Shown piece after piece: positions 1 to 6,295 of a stretch of 7,905 nucleotides of DNA. The notes under the pieces were generated by a model that searched no databases, had not been told where the DNA came from, and worked only from the letters and a program-made list of their open reading frames with translations. The position numbers were made by a program, and so were the translations under genes. The first letter of the stretch is position 1, and each line of letters opens with the position of its first letter. Location of the stretch: assembly GCF_019402445.1 (NCBI RefSeq), contig NZ_SRZM01000192.1, positions 1 to 7,905 on the forward strand. The letters are read 5' to 3'. This DNA is from Brachyspira pilosicoli. GTDB lineage: Bacteria > Spirochaetota > Brachyspiria > Brachyspirales > Brachyspiraceae.

Positions 1-100
1 ATATTAATTTGTTATTAGGTTTTAATTATATTTTTTATAATAAAATAATTTAAATATCTATTATTTTTATATTTTAATATAAAAACATATTTATATATTA

Positions 101-128
101 TTGACTAAAAAAAAGTTTTGTTTATACT
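101..128 (+). promoter_or_regulatory. Promoter of the ROK regulator gene
   Basis: A -35 box TTGACT (101-106) is separated by 16 bp from a -10 box TATACT (123-128), close to the sigma-70 consensus. Transcription would begin near 134-136, giving a leader of about 48 nt before the ATG at 183. The promoter upstream of the transport operon has the same spacing and an identical -10 box. The -10 box overlaps the left arm of an inverted repeat, so a bound repressor would block RNA polymerase. The upstream stretch 1-100 is A+T-rich and shows no gene or other site. Confidence 0.7.
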
Positions 129-165
129 TACTATCAATTAATAATAAATTAGTTGATAATAAGTA
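125..165. promoter_or_regulatory. Inverted repeat, putative ROK operator (autoregulation)
   Basis: Arms 125-140 and 150-165 are complementary at 14 of 16 positions, with one further G-T wobble and a 9-nt centre. The outer half-sites are TACTTACTAT (125-134) and ATAATAAGTA (156-165). The repeat overlaps the -10 box and start point and ends at the ribosome binding site. ROK repressors commonly bind A+T-rich inverted repeats placed this way, so autoregulation is a reasonable inference. A transcript starting near 135 would contain only part of the left arm, so a DNA operator is more likely than an RNA hairpin. Confidence 0.5.
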
Positions 166-171
166 AGAAGG
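165..171 (+). promoter_or_regulatory. Ribosome binding site fixing the ROK start
   Basis: The purine-rich AAGAAGG lies 11 nt upstream of the ATG at 183. The alternative in-frame TTG at 153 has no such site in front of it and lies inside the inverted repeat. This supports the ATG at 183 as the true start and removes 10 residues from the longest reading frame. Confidence 0.6.
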
Positions 172-182
172 TAATAAATAGA

Positions 183-1391
183 ATGCTAGGCAAATTGAAA
201 CAGAGTATTAATTATAATGATATGCAAGAAATGAATCGCTATCTTATTATTAAACTATTGATGCAATTAGGAATATGTTCTAGGGTAGAATTATCAAAGT
301 TATCTGGTTTAAAACAAGCTACAATAACTAATATTATTAATGATTTTATAAAGATAGGTTTAGTTTCTGAAATAGGTCCAAAAAATGGAATCAAGGGTAG
401 AAGGTCTATAGCTATAAGTCTTAATAGTGATAATTATAAATTTATAGGTGTGCGACTTACCAGAAGATATATTACAGTTGGGTTATTTGATATAGCAGGC
501 AAAAGCTATCTTGTTAGAGAATACAAATTTAATGTTAATGATGGTGTGAATAATACACTTAAAATAATTGAAACATCTGTTCATGGTATACTTAATGAAT
601 ATTCTAATGATAATATAATTGCTATAGGAATCTCTCTTCCAGGTCCTTTTATTAGAACTACAGGAATAATTACAGTAAATGAATTTCCAGGTTGGGAGCA
701 AGTTTTAGTAGAGGATTATTTTAATAATATATTTCATATACCAGTGTTTTTAGAGCATGATGCTAAGGCTGGTGTTATGGCTTGTTGGTATATGAATAAA
801 TATAATAATGTAAATAAAACTTTAGCTTATGTGATAGCAGGTCATGGAATAGGTGTTGGTGTTATAGTAGATGGTAAATTATTAAGAGGCTCTACAGGAA
901 CATTTGGAGAAATAGGTCATACTAGCATAGATTTTAATGGACCATTATGTGCATGTGGAAGCAGGGGTTGTCTTGAAAATTATTGTTCTACGATAGCACT
1001 TTCTAGAAGAATAAAAAATGCTTTAGAGCTTGGTGCTAAATCTAGTTTGAGTATTGATTTTACTTTTTCTGATATTGTAGAGGCATATAAAAATAAAGAT
1101 GATTTAACAGTAAAAGAAGTAAATAAAAATATAGAATATTTCAGTGTTGGTATAGTTAATTTAGTTAATATGGTAAACCCTGATGTAATAATCATAGGCG
1201 ATGAAATGGTTAATTTTGGAGATAATTTTCTTAATATATTAAAATCTAATGTTAGTAAAAGGATTATACCTGATTTATATAAGAAATTGGATATAAGACT
1301 AGGAAATTTTGCTGAAGATGAAGTTTTGATAGGTGCTAGTATTGTAGCTGTCGAATCTATTTTAAAAACAGGTAATTTAATCAAAAAATAA
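183..1391 (+). CDS. ROK-family transcriptional repressor (NagC/Mlc/XylR type)
   Basis: A cytoplasmic sugar-responsive DNA-binding protein of 402 aa, the usual length for this family. Residues 15-70 form a winged helix-turn-helix (SRVELSKLSGLKQATITNII region). The ROK domain fills the rest: SLPGPF (151-156), HDAK (192-195), the GxGVGVIVDGKLLRG segment (222-236) and the sugar-contacting EIGH (243-246). The zinc site is H246, C256, C258 and C263, at nearly the same positions and spacing as H247/C257/C259/C264 of E. coli Mlc. The N-terminal phosphate-binding loop, DxGGT in ROK kinases, is replaced by GVRLTRRYITVG (89-100), so this should be a sensor and not a kinase. The start is ATG 183, chosen for its ribosome binding site. 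The gene has its own promoter and precedes a CUT2 transport operon that it most likely controls. The effector is unknown, presumably the imported sugar or its phosphate. Family assignment is firm; the target is inferred. Confidence 0.93.
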   Translation: MLGKLKQSINYNDMQEMNRYLIIKLLMQLGICSRVELSKLSGLKQATITNIINDFIKIGLVSEIGPKNGIKGRRSIAISLNSDNYKFIGVRLTRRYITVGLFDIAGKSYLVREYKFNVNDGVNNTLKIIETSVHGILNEYSNDNIIAIGISLPGPFIRTTGIITVNEFPGWEQVLVEDYFNNIFHIPVFLEHDAKAGVMACWYMNKYNNVNKTLAYVIAGHGIGVGVIVDGKLLRGSTGTFGEIGHTSIDFNGPLCACGSRGCLENYCSTIALSRRIKNALELGAKSSLSIDFTFSDIVEAYKNKDDLTVKEVNKNIEYFSVGIVNLVNMVNPDVIIIGDEMVNFGDNFLNILKSNVSKRIIPDLYKKLDIRLGNFAEDEVLIGASIVAVESILKTGNLIKK

Positions 1392-1399
1392 TTATATTT

Positions 1400-1418
1400 A
1401 TTATTATTTAATAATAAT
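1400..1418. repeat. Short A+T palindrome after the ROK gene
   Basis: Nineteen bases starting 9 nt after the ROK stop codon form a perfect palindrome about T1409 (ATTATTATT/AATAATAAT). It has no G-C pairs and no T-run after it, so it is a poor intrinsic terminator. I see no better terminator between the ROK gene and the operon promoter, so some read-through is possible. In DNA this rich in A+T it may be chance. Confidence 0.25.
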
Positions 1419-1469
1419 TCTATGTAAAAATCAATATATAGTTCATTAACTTTTATTTTATATAAAAAA

Positions 1470-1497
1470 TTGACAAGTAACTTTTTTTGAATATACT
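1470..1497 (+). promoter_or_regulatory. Promoter of the sugar transport operon
   Basis: A consensus -35 box TTGACA (1470-1475), a 16-bp spacer and a -10 box TATACT (1492-1497). Transcription should begin near 1503-1505, leaving a leader of about 60 nt before the ATG at 1563. No comparable promoter is evident in the later gaps of the gene run, so this one probably drives all six genes to the terminator at 7360-7389. Confidence 0.75.
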
Positions 1498-1548
1498 ATT
1501 TATTATATTGATTAATTTAATTAAGTTAATTAATTAATATAATAAATA
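1497..1548. promoter_or_regulatory. 21-bp inverted repeat, putative ROK operator
   Basis: Arms 1497-1517 and 1528-1548 pair over all 21 positions (20 Watson-Crick, one G-T at 1510/1535) around a 10-nt centre. The outer half-sites are TATTTATTAT (1497-1506) and ATAATAAATA (1539-1548), matching those upstream of the ROK gene at 8/10 and 9/10 positions. The left arm begins at the last base of the -10 box, a classic repressor position. The distance between half-site centres is 42 bp here and 31 bp at the ROK promoter. In RNA the inner part (1504-1517/1528-1541) could also fold into an A-U hairpin in the leader. Confidence 0.55.
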
Positions 1549-1551
1549 AAT

Positions 1552-1556
1552 AGGTG
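1552..1556 (+). promoter_or_regulatory. Ribosome binding site fixing the SIS gene start
   Basis: AGGTG lies 6 nt before the ATG at 1563. An in-frame GTG at 1554 lies inside this Shine-Dalgarno-like sequence and has nothing comparable upstream, so the ATG at 1563 is preferred. Confidence 0.6.
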
Positions 1557-1562
1557 TTTTAT

Positions 1563-2132
1563 ATGGAATATAAAGAACTAGTAGAAAAAGTAATTCAAGA
1601 AAATAGCACAGTATTGAATCTTGTAAAAAAGGAAGAAATAGAAGTTTTATTATCAGAAATAGAAAAAGCTAAAACTATTCAATTATATGCTATGGGTCGT
1701 ATGCAACTTTCTGTTAGAGCTTTTGCTATGAGATTAAAACATATGGGATTTGATACTTATGTAGTTTATGATACTACTACACCTGCTATAGGTAAAGGCG
1801 ATTTACTTCTTGATATATGTGCCGTAACAAATGTAGAATTAAATGTTATAAAATGTGCCAAAGAAGCTGGTGCTAGAATAGGGGTTTTGACAGCCCATCC
1901 AGAAAATGAGCATGGTCAATTAGCAGATTTTTCAGTTTTTGTTCCTGGACAAATTTTTGGTGGAGAAAAGGAAGTAAAATCTATACAGCCAATGGCATCT
2001 TTACTTGAACAATCCATGTTTTTATTTGTTGATATAATTGTTATGATGTTAATAGAAAGAAATAATATAGATATAAGCAAAATGCATAAAAGGCATACAA
2101 ATCTTGAAGGTATACCAACTGCTTTTGCTTAA
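1563..2132 (+). CDS. SIS-domain protein related to 6-phospho-3-hexuloisomerase, altered active site
   Basis: A 189-aa protein, the size of 6-phospho-3-hexuloisomerase (PHI/HxlB, about 180-190 aa), which interconverts 3-hexulose-6-phosphate and fructose-6-phosphate in the ribulose monophosphate pathway. PHI landmarks are clear: GR (45-46), RAFAMRLKHMGF (52-63), TTTPAI (71-76), GDLLL (79-83), SIQPMASLLEQ (140-150, Glu149), and the C-terminal KRHTNLE (176-182). The loop that holds the sugar phosphate in SIS proteins, usually SGSGET, reads CAVTNV (86-91), and the GRSG loop reads GRMQL (45-49). Normal isomerase chemistry is therefore doubtful. No hexulose-phosphate synthase partner is present. It is the first gene of the operon, 31 nt ahead of the VOC gene. 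It may isomerise a different or unphosphorylated sugar, or act as a sugar-binding accessory protein. The fold is confident; the function is open. Confidence 0.85.
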   Translation: MEYKELVEKVIQENSTVLNLVKKEEIEVLLSEIEKAKTIQLYAMGRMQLSVRAFAMRLKHMGFDTYVVYDTTTPAIGKGDLLLDICAVTNVELNVIKCAKEAGARIGVLTAHPENEHGQLADFSVFVPGQIFGGEKEVKSIQPMASLLEQSMFLFVDIIVMMLIERNNIDISKMHKRHTNLEGIPTAFA

Positions 2133-2163
2133 TTAATTATATTAAAAAAAGGAGGAATTTCTT

Positions 2164-2634
2164 ATGAGAGATGGACAAATTTGTCAAATAGCACAGGTTG
2201 TATCAGATATTAAAAAAGCTATGGATCATTTATATAATGATTTTGGTATTGGTCCTTGGGATGTATATGAGTATGGTCCTCATAATATACAAGATTCTAT
2301 GTATAGAGGCAAACCAAATACTCAGAGATATGCCTTAGCAGTTACATGGTCTGAAGGTATTCAATATGAATTGATGCAGCCTTTAGATGGATATAGTATA
2401 TATAATGAATTTTTAGAAAAGCATGGAGAAGGTTTGCAGCATATAAAACTTTATTATAAAGATTGTGCTAAAGCAATTAAGGAATATAAAGAAAAAGGAT
2501 ATGAGGTAATTCAGAGTGGAAGGATAGGTGAAGATGAGTTTTATTATTTAGAATCTACAGATAATGTTGGAATTACATTAGAAATAGGAAATGCAGGAAG
2601 TATTCCACCACCTTTGTATAAATATCCGTCATAA
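2164..2634 (+). CDS. VOC-superfamily (glyoxalase/methylmalonyl-CoA epimerase-like) protein
   Basis: A 156-aa cytoplasmic protein with two paired beta-alpha-beta-beta-beta modules: residues about 5-75 (QIAQVVSDIKKAM start, YELMQPL end) and 90-142 (GLQHIKLYYKD start, GITLEIGN end). It most resembles methylmalonyl-CoA epimerase-like VOC proteins. By eye the four metal-ligand positions are Q8, E69, H93 and E140. The first is normally His in the epimerase (motif DHIGIAV; here CQIAQVV). The ATG follows a strong GGAGGA (2151-2156) at 7 nt. It lies in the operon between the SIS gene and the binding-protein gene, with no mutase or CoA-metabolism gene nearby. A role as epimerase, isomerase or lyase on the imported sugar or an oxidised derivative fits better than glyoxalase or antibiotic resistance, but the substrate cannot be read from the sequence. 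Confidence 0.85.
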   Translation: MRDGQICQIAQVVSDIKKAMDHLYNDFGIGPWDVYEYGPHNIQDSMYRGKPNTQRYALAVTWSEGIQYELMQPLDGYSIYNEFLEKHGEGLQHIKLYYKDCAKAIKEYKEKGYEVIQSGRIGEDEFYYLESTDNVGITLEIGNAGSIPPPLYKYPS

Positions 2635-2642
2635 ATTTAGAT

Positions 2643-2664
2643 AAAAAATAAATAAAAAATAAAT
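2643..2664. repeat. Two tandem copies of an 11-bp A-rich unit
   Basis: AAAAAATAAAT occurs twice head to tail (2643-2653, 2654-2664) in the 44-bp gap before the binding-protein gene. ATAAATTTAG also occurs at 2631-2640 and 2659-2668. The second copy runs into the ribosome binding site AGGAGA (2667-2672). It is probably a slippage duplication that lengthens an unstructured A-rich leader; no promoter is visible. Confidence 0.5.
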
Positions 2665-2678
2665 TTAGGAGAATAAAA

Positions 2679-3698
2679 ATGAAAAAATTTATATTTGCTT
2701 TTATTGTTTTATTATTTATAGTTTCATGTGGTAATAATAATGAAACAGCAACTACAAATGATTCTACTGCAAATACTTCTACACCTGCAGATGGAAAATA
2801 TACCATGGTAACTGTTCCTAAATTGCGTTCAGCATGGTTTGAAGATTATGAGAATGGTGCTATAAGAGCTGCTAAAGATTTTGGTATAGAAACATATATG
2901 CAAGCTCCTTCATCAGCAGATGAGGCACAACAGGTTAGAATAATAGAAGATGCAGTTAATCAGGGTGTTAATGCTATTCTAGTTGTTCCAAATAATGCTG
3001 CTTCTTGTGTACCTGCTTTCAAAAGAGCACAAGAAAAAAACATACTTGTTCTAACTCATGAATCTCCAGATCAAGAAGGTGCTGATTATGATGTAGAGAT
3101 GATAGATAATGTTAAATTTGGTGAAAGATTTATTGATGAATTAGTTGCGGTTGTTGGAGATAGTGGTGAATATGCAATTTATGTTGGTTCTTTAACAGTT
3201 CCAGCACATAATATATGGGCAGATGCAGCTATCGCTTATGCTAAATCAAAATACCCTAATTTAAAAATGGTTGGAGATAAATTCCCTGTTTCTGAAGATA
3301 GAAATGCTGCAAGACAAAAAACTTTAGAACTTTTAACTGTATATCCTAATTTAAAAGGAATATTAGCATTTGGAAGTCAAGGTGCTCCTGGTGCAGGACA
3401 AGCATTAAGAGAAAAATCAATGCAAGGTAAAATCACAATTTTAGGAACAACAACTCCTAAAGAAATAGCTCCATTTTTGAAAGATAAATCAGTAACTTCT
3501 TCTATTATGTGGAGTCCAGGAGAAGCTTCTTATGCTATGGTTTATTTAGCAAAAATGATATTAGACGGTAAAAGAGATGAAATAAAACAAGGTCTTGAAA
3601 TACCTAATTTAGGTGTACCTACTATTAATGGAAAAAATGTATTGTTCAATAGACCATTAGTAATTACAGCTGAAAACGCAGATAATTATAATTTCTAA
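2679..3698 (+). CDS. Sugar ABC transporter substrate-binding lipoprotein, LsrB/RhaS-like
   Basis: A periplasmic-binding protein of 339 aa in the Peripla_BP_4 family, which captures the sugar outside the inner membrane. Residues 1-16 are a lipoprotein signal peptide (KKFIFAFIVLLFIVS) ending at Cys17, followed by an Asn/Thr/Ser-rich tether to about 38. The mature protein starts YTMVTVPKL and matches LsrB/RhaS in order: PKL (47-49), the QQVRIIEDAVNQGVNAILVVP stretch (84-104, cited by position), LTHES (125-129), VGSLTVPAHN (169-178), NLKGILAF (224-231), and a C-terminus ending in NADNYNF. The AI-2-contacting residues of Salmonella LsrB (Lys35, Asp116, Asp166, Gln167, Pro220, Ala222) are mostly not kept: Lys48 remains, but Asp166/Gln167 align with Ala176/His177. 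AI-2 is therefore unlikely and a pentose, hexose or deoxysugar is more plausible. The start is set by AGGAGA 6 nt upstream. Confidence 0.92.
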   Translation: MKKFIFAFIVLLFIVSCGNNNETATTNDSTANTSTPADGKYTMVTVPKLRSAWFEDYENGAIRAAKDFGIETYMQAPSSADEAQQVRIIEDAVNQGVNAILVVPNNAASCVPAFKRAQEKNILVLTHESPDQEGADYDVEMIDNVKFGERFIDELVAVVGDSGEYAIYVGSLTVPAHNIWADAAIAYAKSKYPNLKMVGDKFPVSEDRNAARQKTLELLTVYPNLKGILAFGSQGAPGAGQALREKSMQGKITILGTTTPKEIAPFLKDKSVTSSIMWSPGEASYAMVYLAKMILDGKRDEIKQGLEIPNLGVPTINGKNVLFNRPLVITAENADNYNF

Positions 3699-3742
3699 TA
3701 GTTTATATTGTTAAATTATTCTTTAGGCAGGCATAGTATATA

Positions 3743-5245
3743 ATGGAAGATTTTATAAAAATTCAACATATATCTAAAAGCTTTAATGCTCTTAAAGCAT
3801 TAGATGATGTTTCATTTGAGTTAAAGAAAGGAGAAGCACTTGCTTTATGTGGAGCTAATGGAAGTGGAAAATCTACATTAATAAAAATATTAGCGGGTGT
3901 TTTGGAGGCAGATAGCGGTACTATAGAAATAAATGGTAAAAAAATGGTTTCTTATGGTCCTCTTTCTGGAATTAAACATGGTATTAGTGTTATATATCAG
4001 GATATATCATTATTTCCTACTTTAACAGTTTTGGAAAATATATGTCTGCCAAGAATGATAGGAGACGGAGCTAAATTTTCGTTTCTAAAAAATAAAATTA
4101 ACGCTGCTAAATCTATATTAGAAGATTTAGAAGTTAATATAGATGTTAATGCTATAGTTGAGGAGCTTCCTTTAGCTTCTCAACAACTTATAGCTATAGC
4201 ACGTGCTCTTAATAATAATTCTAAATTAATTATTTTAGATGAGCCTACAACAGCTCTTACAAGAGTGGAAGTAAATCAATTATTTAAAATAGTAAATAAA
4301 TTAAAGCAAAATGGAATATCCGTTATTTTTATAAGCCATAAACTTGATGAGGTATTTGAGCTTTGTGATAGAGTAATATGCTTAAGAGATGGTAAATTGG
4401 TAGCATCTGCTTTAATGTCAGATATTTCTGTAGAGGAAATAGAAAGATTTATGGTTGGTCAATCAACTATATATACAGGGGTTAATGATTTAGATAAAGA
4501 TGCTCCTATTATATTAGAAGTTGATTCTTTATGTAAAAAAAATAATTATAAGGATATAAGTTTCAATTTAAGAAAAGGTGAAATATTAGGAATAATAGGA
4601 CTATTAGGTTCTGGAAGAACTGAGTTGGCATTATCATTATTTGGTGTATCTAAAGCTGATAGTGGTAAGATTTATGTAGATGGAAAAGAATGTAAAATTA
4701 ATAATATACAAGATGCTGTTAGGGCAAAAATAGCTTATGTTCCAGAAGATAGACTTACAGAAGGTTTAATAATGAATTATCCAATAAAGGATAATATGGT
4801 TATAGTAAATCTAGAAAAAGTAAAAAATAAGTTTGGTTTTTTAGAGAATTCGTTTATTAATAAAATAACAAATTTTTGGATTAAAGAATTATCCATTAAA
4901 ACAGAATCTGGAGATAATAAAGTTTCAGAACTTTCAGGAGGAAACCAGCAGAAAATAGTTATAGGTAAATGGCTTGATGAAAATCCTAAAATATTAATTT
5001 TAGATGGTCCTACTGTAGGTATAGATATAGGAGCTAAAGCGGGTATTTTTGAAACTATTAAATTATTCTCTAAAAATAATGGAATGGGTGTTATTTTAAT
5101 TTCTGATGAAATAAAAGAAATAGTTTCATATAGTAATCGCATAATTATAATGCGTAATGGAAGAATATATAAAATATTCGATAGAGGAAGTGTAAATGAA
5201 AGTGATATACAAGCTATGTTAGATGAACAAAAACGTAGTATGTGA
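3743..5245 (+). CDS. CUT2 sugar ABC transporter ATP-binding protein (RbsA/LsrA-like, two NBDs)
   Basis: The cytoplasmic energy unit of the importer, 500 aa, the normal length for the RbsA/MglA/LsrA family. NBD1 (about 5-240) has Walker A GANGSGKST (37-45, K43), Q-loop Gln86, a degenerate signature LPLASQQ (142-148), Walker B LIILDEP (162-168, E167) and His199. NBD2 (about 256-490) has Walker A GLLGSGRT (286-293, with Arg292 where Lys is usual), signature LSGGNQQK (397-404), and Walker B ILILDGP (417-423) with Gly422 in place of the catalytic Glu, followed by VGIDIGAK. Arg in the second Walker A is common in this family. Walker A1 with signature 2 would form one intact composite site, while the other is degenerate. 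A 44-bp gap follows the binding-protein gene and the ribosome binding site is weak (AGG at 3729-3731, 11 nt from ATG), which may keep it below the binding protein in amount. Confidence 0.95.
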   Translation: MEDFIKIQHISKSFNALKALDDVSFELKKGEALALCGANGSGKSTLIKILAGVLEADSGTIEINGKKMVSYGPLSGIKHGISVIYQDISLFPTLTVLENICLPRMIGDGAKFSFLKNKINAAKSILEDLEVNIDVNAIVEELPLASQQLIAIARALNNNSKLIILDEPTTALTRVEVNQLFKIVNKLKQNGISVIFISHKLDEVFELCDRVICLRDGKLVASALMSDISVEEIERFMVGQSTIYTGVNDLDKDAPIILEVDSLCKKNNYKDISFNLRKGEILGIIGLLGSGRTELALSLFGVSKADSGKIYVDGKECKINNIQDAVRAKIAYVPEDRLTEGLIMNYPIKDNMVIVNLEKVKNKFGFLENSFINKITNFWIKELSIKTESGDNKVSELSGGNQQKIVIGKWLDENPKILILDGPTVGIDIGAKAGIFETIKLFSKNNGMGVILISDEIKEIVSYSNRIIIMRNGRIYKIFDRGSVNESDIQAMLDEQKRSM

Positions 5246-5270
5246 TTAATAAATAAAAGGGTGTTGTTTC

Positions 5271-6281
5271 ATGTATAGTATTTTAAATTTTATGAAAAAA
5301 AGAGAAGTTGTTCTTGCTATAATTATTTTTGTACTTGTAATAGTAATATCTTCTTTAACTCCTAATTTTTTAAATTATGAAAATATATCTAATATATTAA
5401 AATCATATACAGTTTTAGGAATTTTTGCTTTAGGAACATTACTTGTAATAATCAGTGGTGGGGTTGATGTATCTTTTACAGCTATTGCTCAAGTTGTACA
5501 ATATGTTGTTGTGTATGTATTATTGAATTATATTTCAGGTAATATATACATAGCTTTTTTATTAGCAATAGTTTTCGGAGTGATATTAGGTTTATTCAAT
5601 GGATTTTTAATTTATCATTATAAAATGCCTGCTATAATTATAACTATAGCTACACAAAATTTATTTTACGGAATATTGTATGTAGTTACAAAGGGTAAAT
5701 TATTATACGAAGTTCCTCCATATTTCTGGACATTTGCAGATGCAAAACTATTTACAATAACAAATGAAATTGGAATAAATGTAGGAATTAGTTTAGTTAC
5801 TGTATTATGGTTTATTATGGCTTTGGCTTTATTTTTTATATTAAAATACACTATTTTAGGACGAAGTGTATATTTAATAGGATGTAATAGTGTGGCAGCA
5901 AAAAGAATTGGGGTAAGTATATTAAAAACTACATTATTTGTTTATGGTTTATCAGCAGCTATAGCAGCAATAGGTTCTATAGTACATGTTTCCATAGTTC
6001 AAACTGTAATACCTAATTCTATAGTTGGTACAGAAATGCAAGTTATTGCGGCAGTAGTTTTAGGTGGTGCTTCAATTACTGGAGGAAAGGGTTCTGTTAT
6101 GGGTACTATGTTAGGTGTTCTTCTTTTTGCTATATTAAGTAATAGCCTTACTCTTTTACAAATATCATCATATTGGTATAATGTATTTATAGGGGCAATA
6201 ATAGTTATTAGTATACTTGTTAATGCTTTACAAGAAATAAAAGCTAGAAATTCTATAGTTCGTGTAAATGTTGAAAATTAA
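5271..6281 (+). CDS. CUT2 sugar ABC transporter permease, first subunit
   Basis: An inner-membrane protein of 336 aa in the BPD_transp_2 family (RbsC/LsrC/LsrD/RhaP/RhaQ), forming half of the sugar channel. About nine to ten hydrophobic segments are visible, roughly at 12-29, 47-62, 70-87, 92-113, 119-139, 170-192, 219-243, 256-288 and 301-319. Family motifs are ISGGVDVS (61-68), NGFLIYHYKMPAIIITIAT (110-128), the cytoplasmic GRSVYLIGCNSVAAKRIGV (197-215) that contacts the ATPase, and VVLGGASITGGKGS (262-275). ATG 5271 follows AGGGTG (5258-5263) at 7 nt. The gene starts 25 nt after the ATPase stop and ends 14 nt before the second permease. The two permeases differ clearly in sequence, so the channel is probably a heterodimer as in LsrCD, unlike the RbsC homodimer. 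Confidence 0.93.
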   Translation: MYSILNFMKKREVVLAIIIFVLVIVISSLTPNFLNYENISNILKSYTVLGIFALGTLLVIISGGVDVSFTAIAQVVQYVVVYVLLNYISGNIYIAFLLAIVFGVILGLFNGFLIYHYKMPAIIITIATQNLFYGILYVVTKGKLLYEVPPYFWTFADAKLFTITNEIGINVGISLVTVLWFIMALALFFILKYTILGRSVYLIGCNSVAAKRIGVSILKTTLFVYGLSAAIAAIGSIVHVSIVQTVIPNSIVGTEMQVIAAVVLGGASITGGKGSVMGTMLGVLLFAILSNSLTLLQISSYWYNVFIGAIIVISILVNALQEIKARNSIVRVNVEN

Positions 6282-6295
6282 TATCGGGGGAAATA

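Noticed and set aside
1..100. Possible short gene or RNA upstream of the ROK promoter.
   Set aside because: Only A+T-rich sequence with scattered stop codons and no stable fold; nothing supportable.
980..1384. A 134-codon open frame antisense to the ROK gene.
   Set aside because: It lies opposite the conserved ROK domain, has no recognisable domain, and no promoter or ribosome binding site of its own was seen. It is a shadow of the real gene. The same applies to other - strand frames at 483-701, 2573-2806, 4777-5142, 5666-5851, 6451-6648 and 7060-7287.
183..1391. The ROK protein as a sugar kinase.
   Set aside because: It has an N-terminal winged helix and lacks the DxGGT phosphate-binding loop required for ATP use.
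1563..2132. Naming the SIS gene hxlB as part of a formaldehyde-fixing ribulose monophosphate pathway.
   Set aside because: No hexulose-phosphate synthase (hxlA) is nearby and the phosphosugar loop is lost, so the pathway name would mislead.
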